DNA of 32,666 nt from Acidobacteriota bacterium. Lineage in GTDB: Bacteria > Actinomycetota > Acidimicrobiia > Acidimicrobiales > CADCSY01. Where the stretch lies: the NCBI GenBank assembly GCA_019510095.1, contig JAEKLB010000031.1, positions 1 through 32,666 of the forward strand, written 5' to 3'. Below, in pieces: positions 1-8,494 of this stretch. The translations under genes and the position numbers were made by a program. The notes under the pieces were generated by a model. It saw nothing but the letters and a program-made list of their open reading frames with translations, had not been told where the DNA came from and made no database searches. Within the stretch, counting starts at the first letter, position 1. Every line of letters starts with the position of its first letter.

Positions 1-308
1 TGCAGCGCACCGGGGAGCAGGCCGGCCTCGGTGAGCACCTGGAAGCCGTTGCAGATCCCGACGACCGGGCCGCCGGCGGCGGCGAAGGCGGCCACCGCGC
101 CCATGACCGGGGAGAAGCGGGCGATCGCACCGGGGCGGAGGTAGTCGCCGTGGGCGAACCAGCCAGGGACGATCACCGCGTCGGCGTCGCCGATGGTGGC
201 GTCGCCGTGCCAGAGCACCTCGGCGTCCCCTCCCAACAGCCGAATCGATTCGATGGCGTCCTGCTCGCAGTTCGAGCCGGGAAACAGAACGACGCCGACC
301 TTGGTCAT
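1..308 (-). CDS. purQ: PurQ, FGAM synthase glutaminase subunit (partial, C-terminus outside window)
   Basis: This is the glutamine amidotransferase subunit of phosphoribosylformylglycinamidine synthase. It releases ammonia from glutamine for the PurL subunit, with PurS as third partner, in step 4 of de novo purine synthesis. About 102 N-terminal residues are visible. They begin MTKVGVVLFPGSNCEQD and include the nucleophile elbow GICNGFQ with the catalytic cysteine near residue 86. The ATG start overlaps the purS stop codon as ATGA, so translation is probably coupled. The segment usually close to PGGFSYGDYLR reads PGWFAHGDYLR here, a local divergence in an otherwise typical protein. The remaining half, with the catalytic His-Glu pair, lies beyond base 1. 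purL would be expected further left, but that is inference. Confidence 0.93.
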   Translation of the reverse strand, partial: MTKVGVVLFPGSNCEQDAIESIRLLGGDAEVLWHGDATIGDADAVIVPGWFAHGDYLRPGAIARFSPVMGAVAAFAAAGGPVVGICNGFQVLTEAGLLPGAL

Positions 309-559
309 GAGATCGTGATCACCGCGTCCTCGATGACCGGGTTGGTGAGGAACCGCTTGCACATCTCCTCGACCTCGCCGCGCGCGGCGGCCTCGTCGGT
401 GGCCTCGACGGTGAAGCGGATCGACTTCCCCACGGTGACGCCGCTCACGCCGTGGAAGCCCAGCGTCGGCAACGACCGCTCGATGGTTGCGCCCTGCGGG
501 TCGGCGATGCCGGGCCGGTGCTTCACCTCGACCAGCACGTCGAACGTCACGTCGCTCAT
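305..559 (-). CDS. purS: PurS, FGAM synthase small subunit
   Basis: PurS is the small structural subunit that bridges PurL and PurQ in the three-protein FGAM synthase of Gram-positive bacteria and archaea. The product is 84 residues, the usual size. It shows the family pattern: an N-terminal strand (FDVLVEVKHRPGIADPQG), a GFHGVSGVTVGKSIRF segment around residues 34-49, and a C-terminal CKRFLTNPVIEDAVI stretch. Its ATG overlaps the purC stop (ATGA), and its own stop overlaps the purQ start. A separate purS rules out the single long PurL seen in gamma-proteobacteria. Confidence 0.95.
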   Translation of the reverse strand: MSDVTFDVLVEVKHRPGIADPQGATIERSLPTLGFHGVSGVTVGKSIRFTVEATDEAAARGEVEEMCKRFLTNPVIEDAVITIS

Positions 560-1449
560 GCTCCCACGACTTGCTGTCCGCCCCCGCCCACGCCGGGCCA
601 GTCGGCGAACTGCAAGCCGGAGACCCGCTCATAGGCCTCGATGTACCGGGTGCGGGTGGCCCTGATCACCTCGGCGGGCATCGGCGGCGCCGGCGCCGTC
701 TTGTCCCAGCCGAGCGACGCCGCGTAGTCCCGCACCGGTTGCTTGTCGAACGACGGCGGCGTGCGCCCGGGCGTCACCTGGTCGGCCGGCCAGAACCTCG
801 ATGAGTCCTGGGTGAGGACCTCGTCGCAGACCGCCAGCTGCCCGTCGATGAAGCCGAGCTCGAACTTGGTGTCGGCAATGACGATGCCGTTGCGCAGCGC
901 CCGCTCGGAGCCGCGCCGGTACAGCTCGAGCGAGGCCTCGCGCGCCTGCTCGGCGACCTCCTTGCCGACGACCTCGCACGCGTCGTCGAAGGAGATGTTG
1001 ACGTCGTGCTCGCCGAGGTCGGCCTTGGTCGAGGGGGTGAAGACCGGCTCCGGCAGGCGGTCCGACTCCTGGAGCCCAGCCGGCAGCCGCTGGCCGTTCA
1101 TCGTGCCGCTCTCCTGGTACTCCTTCCAGGCCGAGCCCGACAGGTACCCGCGGACGATGCACTCGATCTTCAGCATCTCGGCCCGATGGGCAAGGGTGAC
1201 CCGCCCGACCCATTCGTCGGGCACGTCGGGAACCGACGTGGCGACGACGTGGTTGGGCAGCACGTCGGCCAGCTCGTCGAACCAGAACGTCGACATGGCG
1301 GTGAGCACCCGGCCCTTGTCGGGCACGGTCTCACCCAACACCACGTCGAACACGCTCAGGCGGTCGGACGCCACGAACAGCAGCAGGCCGTCGCCGGCGT
1401 CGTAGATGTCGCGGACCTTGCCGGAATAGACGTGCTTCAGCTCGCTCAC
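556..1449 (-). CDS. purC: SAICAR synthetase
   Basis: PurC makes SAICAR by ATP-dependent ligation of aspartate to CAIR in the cytoplasm. The 297-residue product is the longer form found in actinobacteria and yeast rather than the ~240-residue Bacillus/E. coli form. Recognisable parts are the N-terminal glycine-rich SGKVRDIYD, SDRLSVFDVV, the IECIVRGYLSGSAWKEYQ motif near residues 92-109, and SFDKQPVRDY near the C-terminus. The start is GTG, overlapping the purB stop as GTGA. The gene lies inside the purine operon and no separate promoter is visible. Confidence 0.95.
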   Translation of the reverse strand: MSELKHVYSGKVRDIYDAGDGLLLFVASDRLSVFDVVLGETVPDKGRVLTAMSTFWFDELADVLPNHVVATSVPDVPDEWVGRVTLAHRAEMLKIECIVRGYLSGSAWKEYQESGTMNGQRLPAGLQESDRLPEPVFTPSTKADLGEHDVNISFDDACEVVGKEVAEQAREASLELYRRGSERALRNGIVIADTKFELGFIDGQLAVCDEVLTQDSSRFWPADQVTPGRTPPSFDKQPVRDYAASLGWDKTAPAPPMPAEVIRATRTRYIEAYERVSGLQFADWPGVGGGGQQVVGA

Positions 1450-2870
1450 AGGATCTCCGGGGTCTCGAATGTCAGGGCGTGTGGATGGTGGGCGACGACC
1501 TCGGCGACGCGGTCGACCACGGTGGCCACCTGGCGGCGGGCGTCGCCGACGAAGTCGAGCGGCTCGGTCATCAGCGACCGCAGCTGCGCCTCGGTGAGCG
1601 GGAACCGGGGGTCACCGCCGAGGCGGTCGAGGAGGTCGTCGCGGTCGTCGGGCTTCTCCCGCAAGGCGAGTGCGTAGGCCACCGCGTGGGTCTTGATGAC
1701 CTCATGGGCCTCCTCCCGGCCCATGCCCTCCCGCACCGCGGCCACCAGGAACTTGGTCGTGGCGAGGAACGGGAGGTAGCGGCGCAGCTCCCGGTCGATC
1801 ACCGCCGGGTAGGCGCCGAAGCCGTCGAGGATCGCCAGGGTGGTGAGCAGCGAGCCCTCGGTGGCGAAGAAGGCGTCGGGCAGCACGACACGGCGGACGA
1901 CCGACTCGCTGACGTCGCCCTCGTTCCACTGGTCGCCGGCGATGCCGGCGGCCATTGTCAAATGGCCGCGCAGCACGTTGAGGAAGCCGGTGACCCGCTC
2001 GCTCGAGCGGCTGTTCATCTTGTGGGGCATGGCCGACGAGCCGACCTGCCCGGGGGCGAAGCCCTCGGTGGCCAGCTCCTGGCCGGCCATCAGCCGCAAC
2101 GTCGTGCAGAAGCTGGCGGGCCCGGCAGCGACCTGCACGAGGGCGGCGACCAGGTCGAGGTCGAGCGACCGCGGGTAGATCTGGCCCACGCTGGCCAGCA
2201 CCCGGGCGAAGCCCAGCTCGCCGGCGACCCGCGACTCGAGCTGGTCGAGCTTGGCCAGGTCGCCGCCGAGCAGGTCGAGCTGGTCCTGGGAGGTGCCGAC
2301 CGGCCCCTTGATCCCCCGCAGCGGGAGCCGGGCCAGCAGCTCGTCGACCCGCTCGTAGGCCAGCAGCAGCTCCTCGGCCGCCGTCGCGAACCGCTTGCCG
2401 AGGGTCGTGGCCTGGGCCGGGACGTTGTGGCTGCGACCGGTGATCACCGTTGCCTCGTGCTCGGCGGCGAGGCCGGCCAGCCGGGCGAGGGTGCTCACCA
2501 TGCGGTCACGGACGAGGGCGAGCGCTTCCCGCACCTGCAGCTGCTCGACGTTCTCGGTCAGGTCGCGGGAGGTCATCCCCTTGTGGATGTGCTCGTGGCC
2601 AGCCAGGGCGGCGAACTCCTCGACCCTCGCCTTCACGTCGTGCTTGGTGACCCGCTCCCGGGCGTCGATCGAGCCCAGGTCGACCTGGTCGACGACCGCC
2701 TCGTAGGCCTCGAGCACGCCGTCGGGAACGTCGACCCCGAGCTCCTTCTGGGCCCGCAGCACGGCGATCCACAAGCGGCGCTCCAACACGATCTTGTGCT
2801 CGGGCGACCAGAGCTCGGCCATCTCCCGGCTGGCGTACCGCCCAGCAAGCACGTTGGGGATGGATGTCAT
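1446..2870 (-). CDS. purB: Adenylosuccinate lyase
   Basis: PurB cleaves SAICAR to AICAR and adenylosuccinate to AMP, releasing fumarate each time. The 474-residue product belongs to the fumarase/aspartase superfamily. The signature loop GSSAMPHKMNSRSSERV near residues 278-294 carries the catalytic serine, and TSRDLTENVEQLQ and GRSHNVPAQ are the other conserved active-site segments. I chose the ATG at 2870 because it forms an ATGA overlap with the purE stop and the protein then begins MTSIPNVLAGRYASREM, as the family does. An upstream in-frame start would add six residues but lie deeper inside purE. Confidence 0.94.
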   Translation of the reverse strand: MTSIPNVLAGRYASREMAELWSPEHKIVLERRLWIAVLRAQKELGVDVPDGVLEAYEAVVDQVDLGSIDARERVTKHDVKARVEEFAALAGHEHIHKGMTSRDLTENVEQLQVREALALVRDRMVSTLARLAGLAAEHEATVITGRSHNVPAQATTLGKRFATAAEELLLAYERVDELLARLPLRGIKGPVGTSQDQLDLLGGDLAKLDQLESRVAGELGFARVLASVGQIYPRSLDLDLVAALVQVAAGPASFCTTLRLMAGQELATEGFAPGQVGSSAMPHKMNSRSSERVTGFLNVLRGHLTMAAGIAGDQWNEGDVSESVVRRVVLPDAFFATEGSLLTTLAILDGFGAYPAVIDRELRRYLPFLATTKFLVAAVREGMGREEAHEVIKTHAVAYALALREKPDDRDDLLDRLGGDPRFPLTEAQLRSLMTEPLDFVGDARRQVATVVDRVAEVVAHHPHALTFETPEIL

Positions 2871-3325
2871 AGCTGCTTGGGCTTCCACTCGGACCGGGCC
2901 TCAGCCAGCTTCTCGGCCAGCCCCGCGTCGGTGACGGCGAGGATCTGGATGGCGAGCAGGGCGGCGTTCATGGCGCCGTTGACGGCGACGGTCGCCACCG
3001 GCATGCCGGGGGGCATCTGCACGGTCGAGTAGAGAGCGTCGACGCCGTCGAGGGCGCCGCCGGAGACCGGCACGCCGATGACGGGCAGGGTGGTGTTCGC
3101 CGCACAGGCCCCCGCCAGGTGGGCGGCCATGCCAGCAGCGGCGATGATCACGCCGAAGCCGTTGTCGCGGGCGCCACCGACGAAGGCGCGGACGGCCTCG
3201 GCGTTGCGGTGGGCGCTCATGGCCCACACCTCGTGCTCGACGCCGAACTTCTCGAGGGTCTCGCGGGCGGGCGCCAGCTTGTCGGCGTCATTGGCCGAGC
3301 CCATCAGCACGGCAACCTTCTTCAC
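2867..3325 (-). CDS. purE: N5-CAIR mutase (PurE)
   Basis: PurE converts N5-CAIR to CAIR in purine synthesis, normally after PurK. The 152-residue product starts VKKVAVLMGSANDADK, with the MGS-D phosphate/ribose-binding pattern, then SAHRNAE with the conserved SAHR, and VIGVPVSGGALDGVDALYSTVQMP. The loop usually written GAGGAAHLPG reads AAAGMAAHLAG here. The GTG at 3325 overlaps the purD stop (GTGA); an upstream in-frame start would add 20 unrelated residues within purD and is rejected. No purK is adjacent, so it must be elsewhere or absent. The QMP-GMPVATVAVNGA pattern looks like ordinary bacterial class I PurE. Confidence 0.92.
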   Translation of the reverse strand: MKKVAVLMGSANDADKLAPARETLEKFGVEHEVWAMSAHRNAEAVRAFVGGARDNGFGVIIAAAGMAAHLAGACAANTTLPVIGVPVSGGALDGVDALYSTVQMPPGMPVATVAVNGAMNAALLAIQILAVTDAGLAEKLAEARSEWKPKQL

Positions 3326-4527
3326 GGCGTCACTCCTTCGAGGGCTTGGGCGGCGATGTCGGTTCGATAGTGCATGCCCGGCCACGAGATCCGGCGAACC
3401 GCCTCGTAGGCAAGGGCATGGGCGGCGGGCAACGACCGTGCGGTCGCGCTCACGTGCACGACTCGCCCGCCCGCGGTGCGTCCTTCGGCGTCGAGACCGG
3501 CGGCGAACACCTCCACTCCCTCGAGGTTGGCGGCCGCGGCAAGACCCTCCACCGGGTCACCCTTGCGGGGTGCGGCCGGATAGCCCTCGGCCGCCAGCGA
3601 CACCACGACGCAGGCGTCGTGCGACATCACCGGCTCGGCCGTGAGGTGCCCGGCCGCGGCGCCGGCGAACAGCTCGTAGGGATCGCTCGCGAACAACGGC
3701 ACCAGCGCCTGGCACTCGGGATCACCGAACCGCACGTTGTGCTCGATCACCTTGGGACCCTCGCCCGTGAGCATCACGCTGGTGTACAGCACACCGCGGT
3801 AGTCGATGCCCCGGTCGCGCAGGCCAGCCAGCGTCCGCCCGACGCACTCGTCGTAGGCCCGGTCGAGCACGTCGTCGCCGACGAACGGGACCGGCGCATA
3901 GGCACCCATCCCCCCGGTGTTGGGACCGGTGTCGCCGTCGCCCACCCGCTTGTGGTCCTGGCACACCGGCAGGCGGGCGAAACGCTCGCCGTCGCACAGG
4001 GCGAAGAGCGACACCTCGGGCCCGGCCATCGCCTCCTCGACCACGATCGCCCCGCCGGCCAGCTTGGCCCCGGCGTCGGCGATCGCCTCGCCGAGATCAG
4101 CGGTGACGAGCACGCCCTTGCCCTCGGCCAGGTAATCGGTCTTCACCACGTACGGCCCGGGCAGCGACTTCAGGAACTGGACCGCGGGCTCCAGCTCGGT
4201 GAAGGAGCCGTAGCGGGCGGTTGGGACGCCGGCCTCCACCAACAGCGCCTTCATCCACGCCTTCGAGCCCTCGAGCTGGCCCCCGTCGGCGTTGGGGCCG
4301 AACACCAGGCGGCCCTTGGCTCTGAGCCGGTCGCCGAGCCCGCTCACCACCGAGGCATCGTCGCCCAGCACGAACAGATCGGCGTCGACGTCGAGTGGAT
4401 CGCCCAACGTCGCCCACGGGATGCGCGGGTTTCCCGGCGCCACGACAACGTCATGCCCGAACCGGTCGAAGAGCCAGCCGAGGGCATGCTCCCGACCGCC
4501 CTTCCCGCCGGCGATGCACACCCGCAC
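3322..4527 (-). CDS. purD: Phosphoribosylamine-glycine ligase (GAR synthetase)
   Basis: PurD ligates glycine to phosphoribosylamine using ATP, giving GAR. The 401-residue ATP-grasp enzyme shows GGREHALGW at the N-terminus, GPNADGGQLEGSKAWMK, the ATP-binding AEGKGV, the DHKRVGDGDTGPNTGGMGAY signature near residues 195-215, and EHNVRFGDPECQ with metal-binding residues. It is slightly short for the family (usually 415-430). Its N-terminal domain is divergent: the usual VGPEAPLV reads VLGDDASVV, and the first loop is GGKGGREHA rather than G-GGREHA. Because the ATP-grasp core is intact I expect an active enzyme. The start is GTG, three bases after the purA stop. Confidence 0.93.
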   Translation of the reverse strand: MRVCIAGGKGGREHALGWLFDRFGHDVVVAPGNPRIPWATLGDPLDVDADLFVLGDDASVVSGLGDRLRAKGRLVFGPNADGGQLEGSKAWMKALLVEAGVPTARYGSFTELEPAVQFLKSLPGPYVVKTDYLAEGKGVLVTADLGEAIADAGAKLAGGAIVVEEAMAGPEVSLFALCDGERFARLPVCQDHKRVGDGDTGPNTGGMGAYAPVPFVGDDVLDRAYDECVGRTLAGLRDRGIDYRGVLYTSVMLTGEGPKVIEHNVRFGDPECQALVPLFASDPYELFAGAAAGHLTAEPVMSHDACVVVSLAAEGYPAAPRKGDPVEGLAAAANLEGVEVFAAGLDAEGRTAGGRVVHVSATARSLPAAHALAYEAVRRISWPGMHYRTDIAAQALEGVTP

Positions 4528-4530
4528 GGG

Positions 4531-5826
<1,296 letters not shown>

Positions 5827-5827
5827 C

Positions 5828-5833
5828 TACTTT
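5828..5833 (+). promoter_or_regulatory. Putative -10 box of the 146-residue helical protein gene
   Basis: TACTTT, eight bases before the ATG at 5842, with no Shine-Dalgarno sequence between. It fits the TANNNT-N7/8-start pattern that recurs in this window. Confidence 0.48.
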
Positions 5834-5841
5834 TCCGGCCC

Positions 5842-6282
5842 ATGGCCGAAGTTCCTGAGCATGACCACAAAGTCGATACCGGCAAGAGCGTCCTGAGCCT
5901 CGAGGAGCTGGGGCACATCCAGCCCGGCATGGCCGAGATCATGCCCCTCATCGGGGTACGCATCTGGAAGTGCTTCTATGCCGGAAAGGCTCGCAACCGG
6001 GAGCTGGCGAAGTTCCAGCTCAAGGAAGCGATCAACCTGATGGAGAAGGGCGTCCTCCTCCGGCCGAAGTACACCGACAACATGTACAAGTTCATCGAGG
6101 AGGAGTGCGCCGTCCTCGGCAAGCTCATCGACTCGGAGGACTGGGACGGCTTCGAGGCCGCCTTCGACAACATGGTCAGCGCCGCCAACGCCTACCACGA
6201 GGTCTACGACAAGGGCTTCCTCGTGTGGAAGGTGCCGTCGGAGGCGCCTGGCGACATGGACTTCACGCCTCGTAAGCGATGA
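5842..6282 (+). CDS. Uncharacterised helical protein, 146 residues
   Basis: I do not recognise this protein as a named family. It is soluble, has no signal peptide or membrane segment, and looks almost entirely alpha-helical, probably a four-helix bundle. Candidate helices lie near residues 20-32 (LEELGHIQPGMAEIM), 35-63 (RIWKCFYAGKARNRELAKFQ onward), 72-95 and 98-122. The C-terminus has a tryptophan-containing VWKVPSEAPGDMDFTPRKR tail. Two isolated cysteines (near residues 44 and 91) form no CxxC or CxxCH motif, so heme c or zinc binding is not indicated. It is divergent from purA across a 33-bp gap and is followed on the same strand, after 56 bp, by an SDR and a P450. A role with those oxidoreductases is inference from position only. 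Confidence 0.85.
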   Translation: MAEVPEHDHKVDTGKSVLSLEELGHIQPGMAEIMPLIGVRIWKCFYAGKARNRELAKFQLKEAINLMEKGVLLRPKYTDNMYKFIEEECAVLGKLIDSEDWDGFEAAFDNMVSAANAYHEVYDKGFLVWKVPSEAPGDMDFTPRKR

Positions 6283-6290
6283 ACGACAAC

Positions 6291-6296
6291 TAACTT
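6291..6296 (+). promoter_or_regulatory. Possible -10 box for the SDR-P450 pair
   Basis: TAACTT in the gap between the helical protein gene and the SDR. Transcription would start at about 6303, on the edge of an inverted repeat (6302-6317). No convincing -35 is seen. Readthrough from the gene upstream is an alternative. Confidence 0.35.
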
Positions 6297-6301
6297 CACA
6301 A

Positions 6302-6317
6302 GCTGACACAAGTCAGC
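6302..6317. promoter_or_regulatory. Perfect inverted repeat before the SDR gene (possible operator)
   Basis: GCTGAC-ACAA-GTCAGC, a six-base perfect inverted repeat with a four-base spacer. It lies just before the GGGGGAG ribosome-binding site of the SDR. It could be a repressor operator at the transcription start or an RNA hairpin. No T-run follows, so a terminator is unlikely. Confidence 0.4.
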
Positions 6318-6338
6318 CGTTCGATTCGGGGGAGCGTC

Positions 6339-7238
6339 ATGGCGAACAGGTTCGAGGGCAAGGTCGTGGCCGTCACCGGCTCCGGCTCCGGCATGGGCCG
6401 CGAGGTCGCCCGCATGATCGCCGCCGAAGGCGGCTCGGTCGTGGTGAGCGACGTCATCGAGACCCGCGCCAAGGAGGCCGCCGACCTGATCCAGTCGGAG
6501 GGCGGCAAGGCCGTCGGCCTGAAGGCCGACGTCACCAGCCAGGACGACATGGACCTGCTGGTGAAGACGGCGGTCGACAACTTCGGCCGGCTCGACGCCA
6601 TGCACGCCAACGCCGGCGTCGCCGAGCCCACCTTCGGTACCACCACGCGGCTGCACGAGGTCGGCGCCGCGGCGTGGGACCAGATCATGAACGTCAACGG
6701 GCGGGGCATCTTCCTCGCCTTCCGCTCGGCGGTGACCCAGCTCCTGAAGCAGGGCAGCGGCGGCGTCCTGCTGGCCACGACCTCGGCCGCCGGCTCGTTC
6801 ATCTATCCCCGCTTCCCGCTCTACGCCGCCAGCAAGTTCGCCGGCAACGGCATCACCAAGGCGTTCGCCGTGGAGTACGGGCCCCAAGGGATCCGGGCCA
6901 ACGCCATGGCCCCGTTCCACGGGATGAGCCCCAACCTGCTCATGCCGGCCGATGCCCCTGTGCTCGGCAAGTCGTACGAGGAGGTCGGGGGGCCGTGGGA
7001 CCCGGCGGGCAACCCCGGGGCCATGCCACTCGCCCTGCCCACGCCACCGACCCTGCGCGACAACGCCAACCTGGCGCTGTTCCTGCTCTCCGATGAGTCT
7101 CGCTACATCTCTGGCGAGGTGATCCACTCGGTCAGCGGCGCCACCTCGGCGCGGGTCGCCATGAACTTCGGCTCCGCCGCCGCCGGCGATGTCGTGCCCG
7201 AGGACGTCCGGGCCGCTCTCGACTCATCCGACAAGTAA
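6339..7238 (+). CDS. SDR-family NAD(P)-dependent oxidoreductase
   Basis: This classical short-chain dehydrogenase has 299 residues, longer than the usual ~250. The Rossmann cofactor loop is TGSGSGMGR near residues 14-22. An aspartate at the end of strand 2 (VVSDVIE) suggests NAD(H) preference. ADVTS, HANAGVA and the catalytic serine (TTSAAGS), Tyr162 and Lys166 (YAASK) are present. An insert after the PFHGMSPNLL segment and a ~30-residue C-terminal extension account for the extra length. A GGGGGAG ribosome-binding site precedes the ATG. The P450 gene follows by 15 bp, so the two are likely co-transcribed and may act on one lipid, terpene or steroid-like substrate; the substrate cannot be read from sequence. 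Confidence 0.9.
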   Translation: MANRFEGKVVAVTGSGSGMGREVARMIAAEGGSVVVSDVIETRAKEAADLIQSEGGKAVGLKADVTSQDDMDLLVKTAVDNFGRLDAMHANAGVAEPTFGTTTRLHEVGAAAWDQIMNVNGRGIFLAFRSAVTQLLKQGSGGVLLATTSAAGSFIYPRFPLYAASKFAGNGITKAFAVEYGPQGIRANAMAPFHGMSPNLLMPADAPVLGKSYEEVGGPWDPAGNPGAMPLALPTPPTLRDNANLALFLLSDESRYISGEVIHSVSGATSARVAMNFGSAAAGDVVPEDVRAALDSSDK

Positions 7239-7253
7239 CAAGCAGAGGTGACC

Positions 7254-8486
7254 ATGACCCGAACGGTTGTCCAACGTTCGCTCGCCGAGCTGCCCGACGC
7301 CGTGCAGGCGATCGTGGCCTTCGCCCCGGGGCCCAGCCTCGACGTCGCCGAGCCCCAGCCCATCTTCGAGCGCATGCTCGAGGAGCATCCTGTGCTGCGG
7401 TGGGACAACGGCGTCGCCTTCTTCAAGATGGCCGACATCGTGGAGGCCGGGCGCAACCCGGCCATCGTGTCGGAGATGACCCAGGGCTTCGAGGGCATGG
7501 GCTCGCGCGAAGCCCTCATCCCACTCAATGTCGACGGCGACCGGCACCGGCGCTACCGGAAGATCCTCGATCCGCTCCTCGCGCCCCGCAAGATGGCAGT
7601 GCTCGAGCCAGGCATCCGCCAGCTGGCGAGCAAGCTGATCGACGGGTTCATCAATGATGGCCAGGTCGAGCTCCACGACGCGTTCGCCGTCCCGCTGCCG
7701 TCGCAGACCTTCCTGCAGCTCTTCGGCCTTCCCATCGAGGACGCCGAGTTCCTGAACGGGATCAAGAACCAGATCCTCAAGAACGCCGGCGCCACCTTGG
7801 AGGAGCACAACGCGCTTGCTGTCGAGGCCGGTGACGAGCTCAAGGCCTATCTCGAGGTCAAGATCGCCGAACGGGAGAAGGAAGGCGCGCCCCGAGACGA
7901 CCTTCTCGGCGCCTGCATGTCGTATGTGACCGACGACGGCAGCCGGCTCACACGCGACGAGATCATGAACATCGCCCACCTGTTCGTGATCGCCGGCCTC
8001 GACACCGTGACGGCCTCGCTCACCTGCATCATCGGGTGGTTCGCCCGTCATCCGGAGGAGCGGCGCCAGGTCATGGCCGACCCCTCGCTCCTGCCGGCCG
8101 CCATCGAGGAGCTCATGCGCTTCGAGAACCCCGTGCTCATGGGTGGGCCGCGGTTCGCGACCGCCGACACCGAGGTCAACGGGGTCCCGGTCAAGGCCGG
8201 TGACATGGTTGCTCTCTGCTGGACGACGGCCGACCTCGACGGCGACGTCTTCTCCGACCCCCTCACCGTCGACCTGCAACGGCCCGAGAACCGCCACATC
8301 GCGTTCGCCGCCGGCCGCCACCGCTGCCTCGGCTCCCACCTTGCCCGGCTCGAGCTGCGCGTCGCCATCGACGAGCTTCATCGCCGACTGGCCGACTACG
8401 AGATCACCCCCGGCGACGAGCCCCACTACAACCACGCTGGCGTGCGCGCGGCAGAGCACCTACCGCTCACCTTCACTCGGGCGTAG
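7254..8486 (+). CDS. Cytochrome P450
   Basis: A soluble bacterial P450 monooxygenase of about 410 residues. The I-helix oxygen-activation motif AGLDT lies near residues 247-251, the K-helix ExxR is E286-L-M-R289, and the heme-binding loop FAAGRHRCLG places the thiolate cysteine near 358. In that loop the first glycine of the usual FGxGxHxC is alanine. I chose the ATG at 7254, preceded by AGAGG at suitable distance; a GTG two codons upstream is the alternative. Electrons must come from a ferredoxin and reductase encoded elsewhere, since none is adjacent. The gene ends 8 bp from the convergent clpB stop, with no terminator-like hairpin between. Confidence 0.93.
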   Translation: MTRTVVQRSLAELPDAVQAIVAFAPGPSLDVAEPQPIFERMLEEHPVLRWDNGVAFFKMADIVEAGRNPAIVSEMTQGFEGMGSREALIPLNVDGDRHRRYRKILDPLLAPRKMAVLEPGIRQLASKLIDGFINDGQVELHDAFAVPLPSQTFLQLFGLPIEDAEFLNGIKNQILKNAGATLEEHNALAVEAGDELKAYLEVKIAEREKEGAPRDDLLGACMSYVTDDGSRLTRDEIMNIAHLFVIAGLDTVTASLTCIIGWFARHPEERRQVMADPSLLPAAIEELMRFENPVLMGGPRFATADTEVNGVPVKAGDMVALCWTTADLDGDVFSDPLTVDLQRPENRHIAFAAGRHRCLGSHLARLELRVAIDELHRRLADYEITPGDEPHYNHAGVRAAEHLPLTFTRA

Positions 8487-8494
8487 CCAGATCG

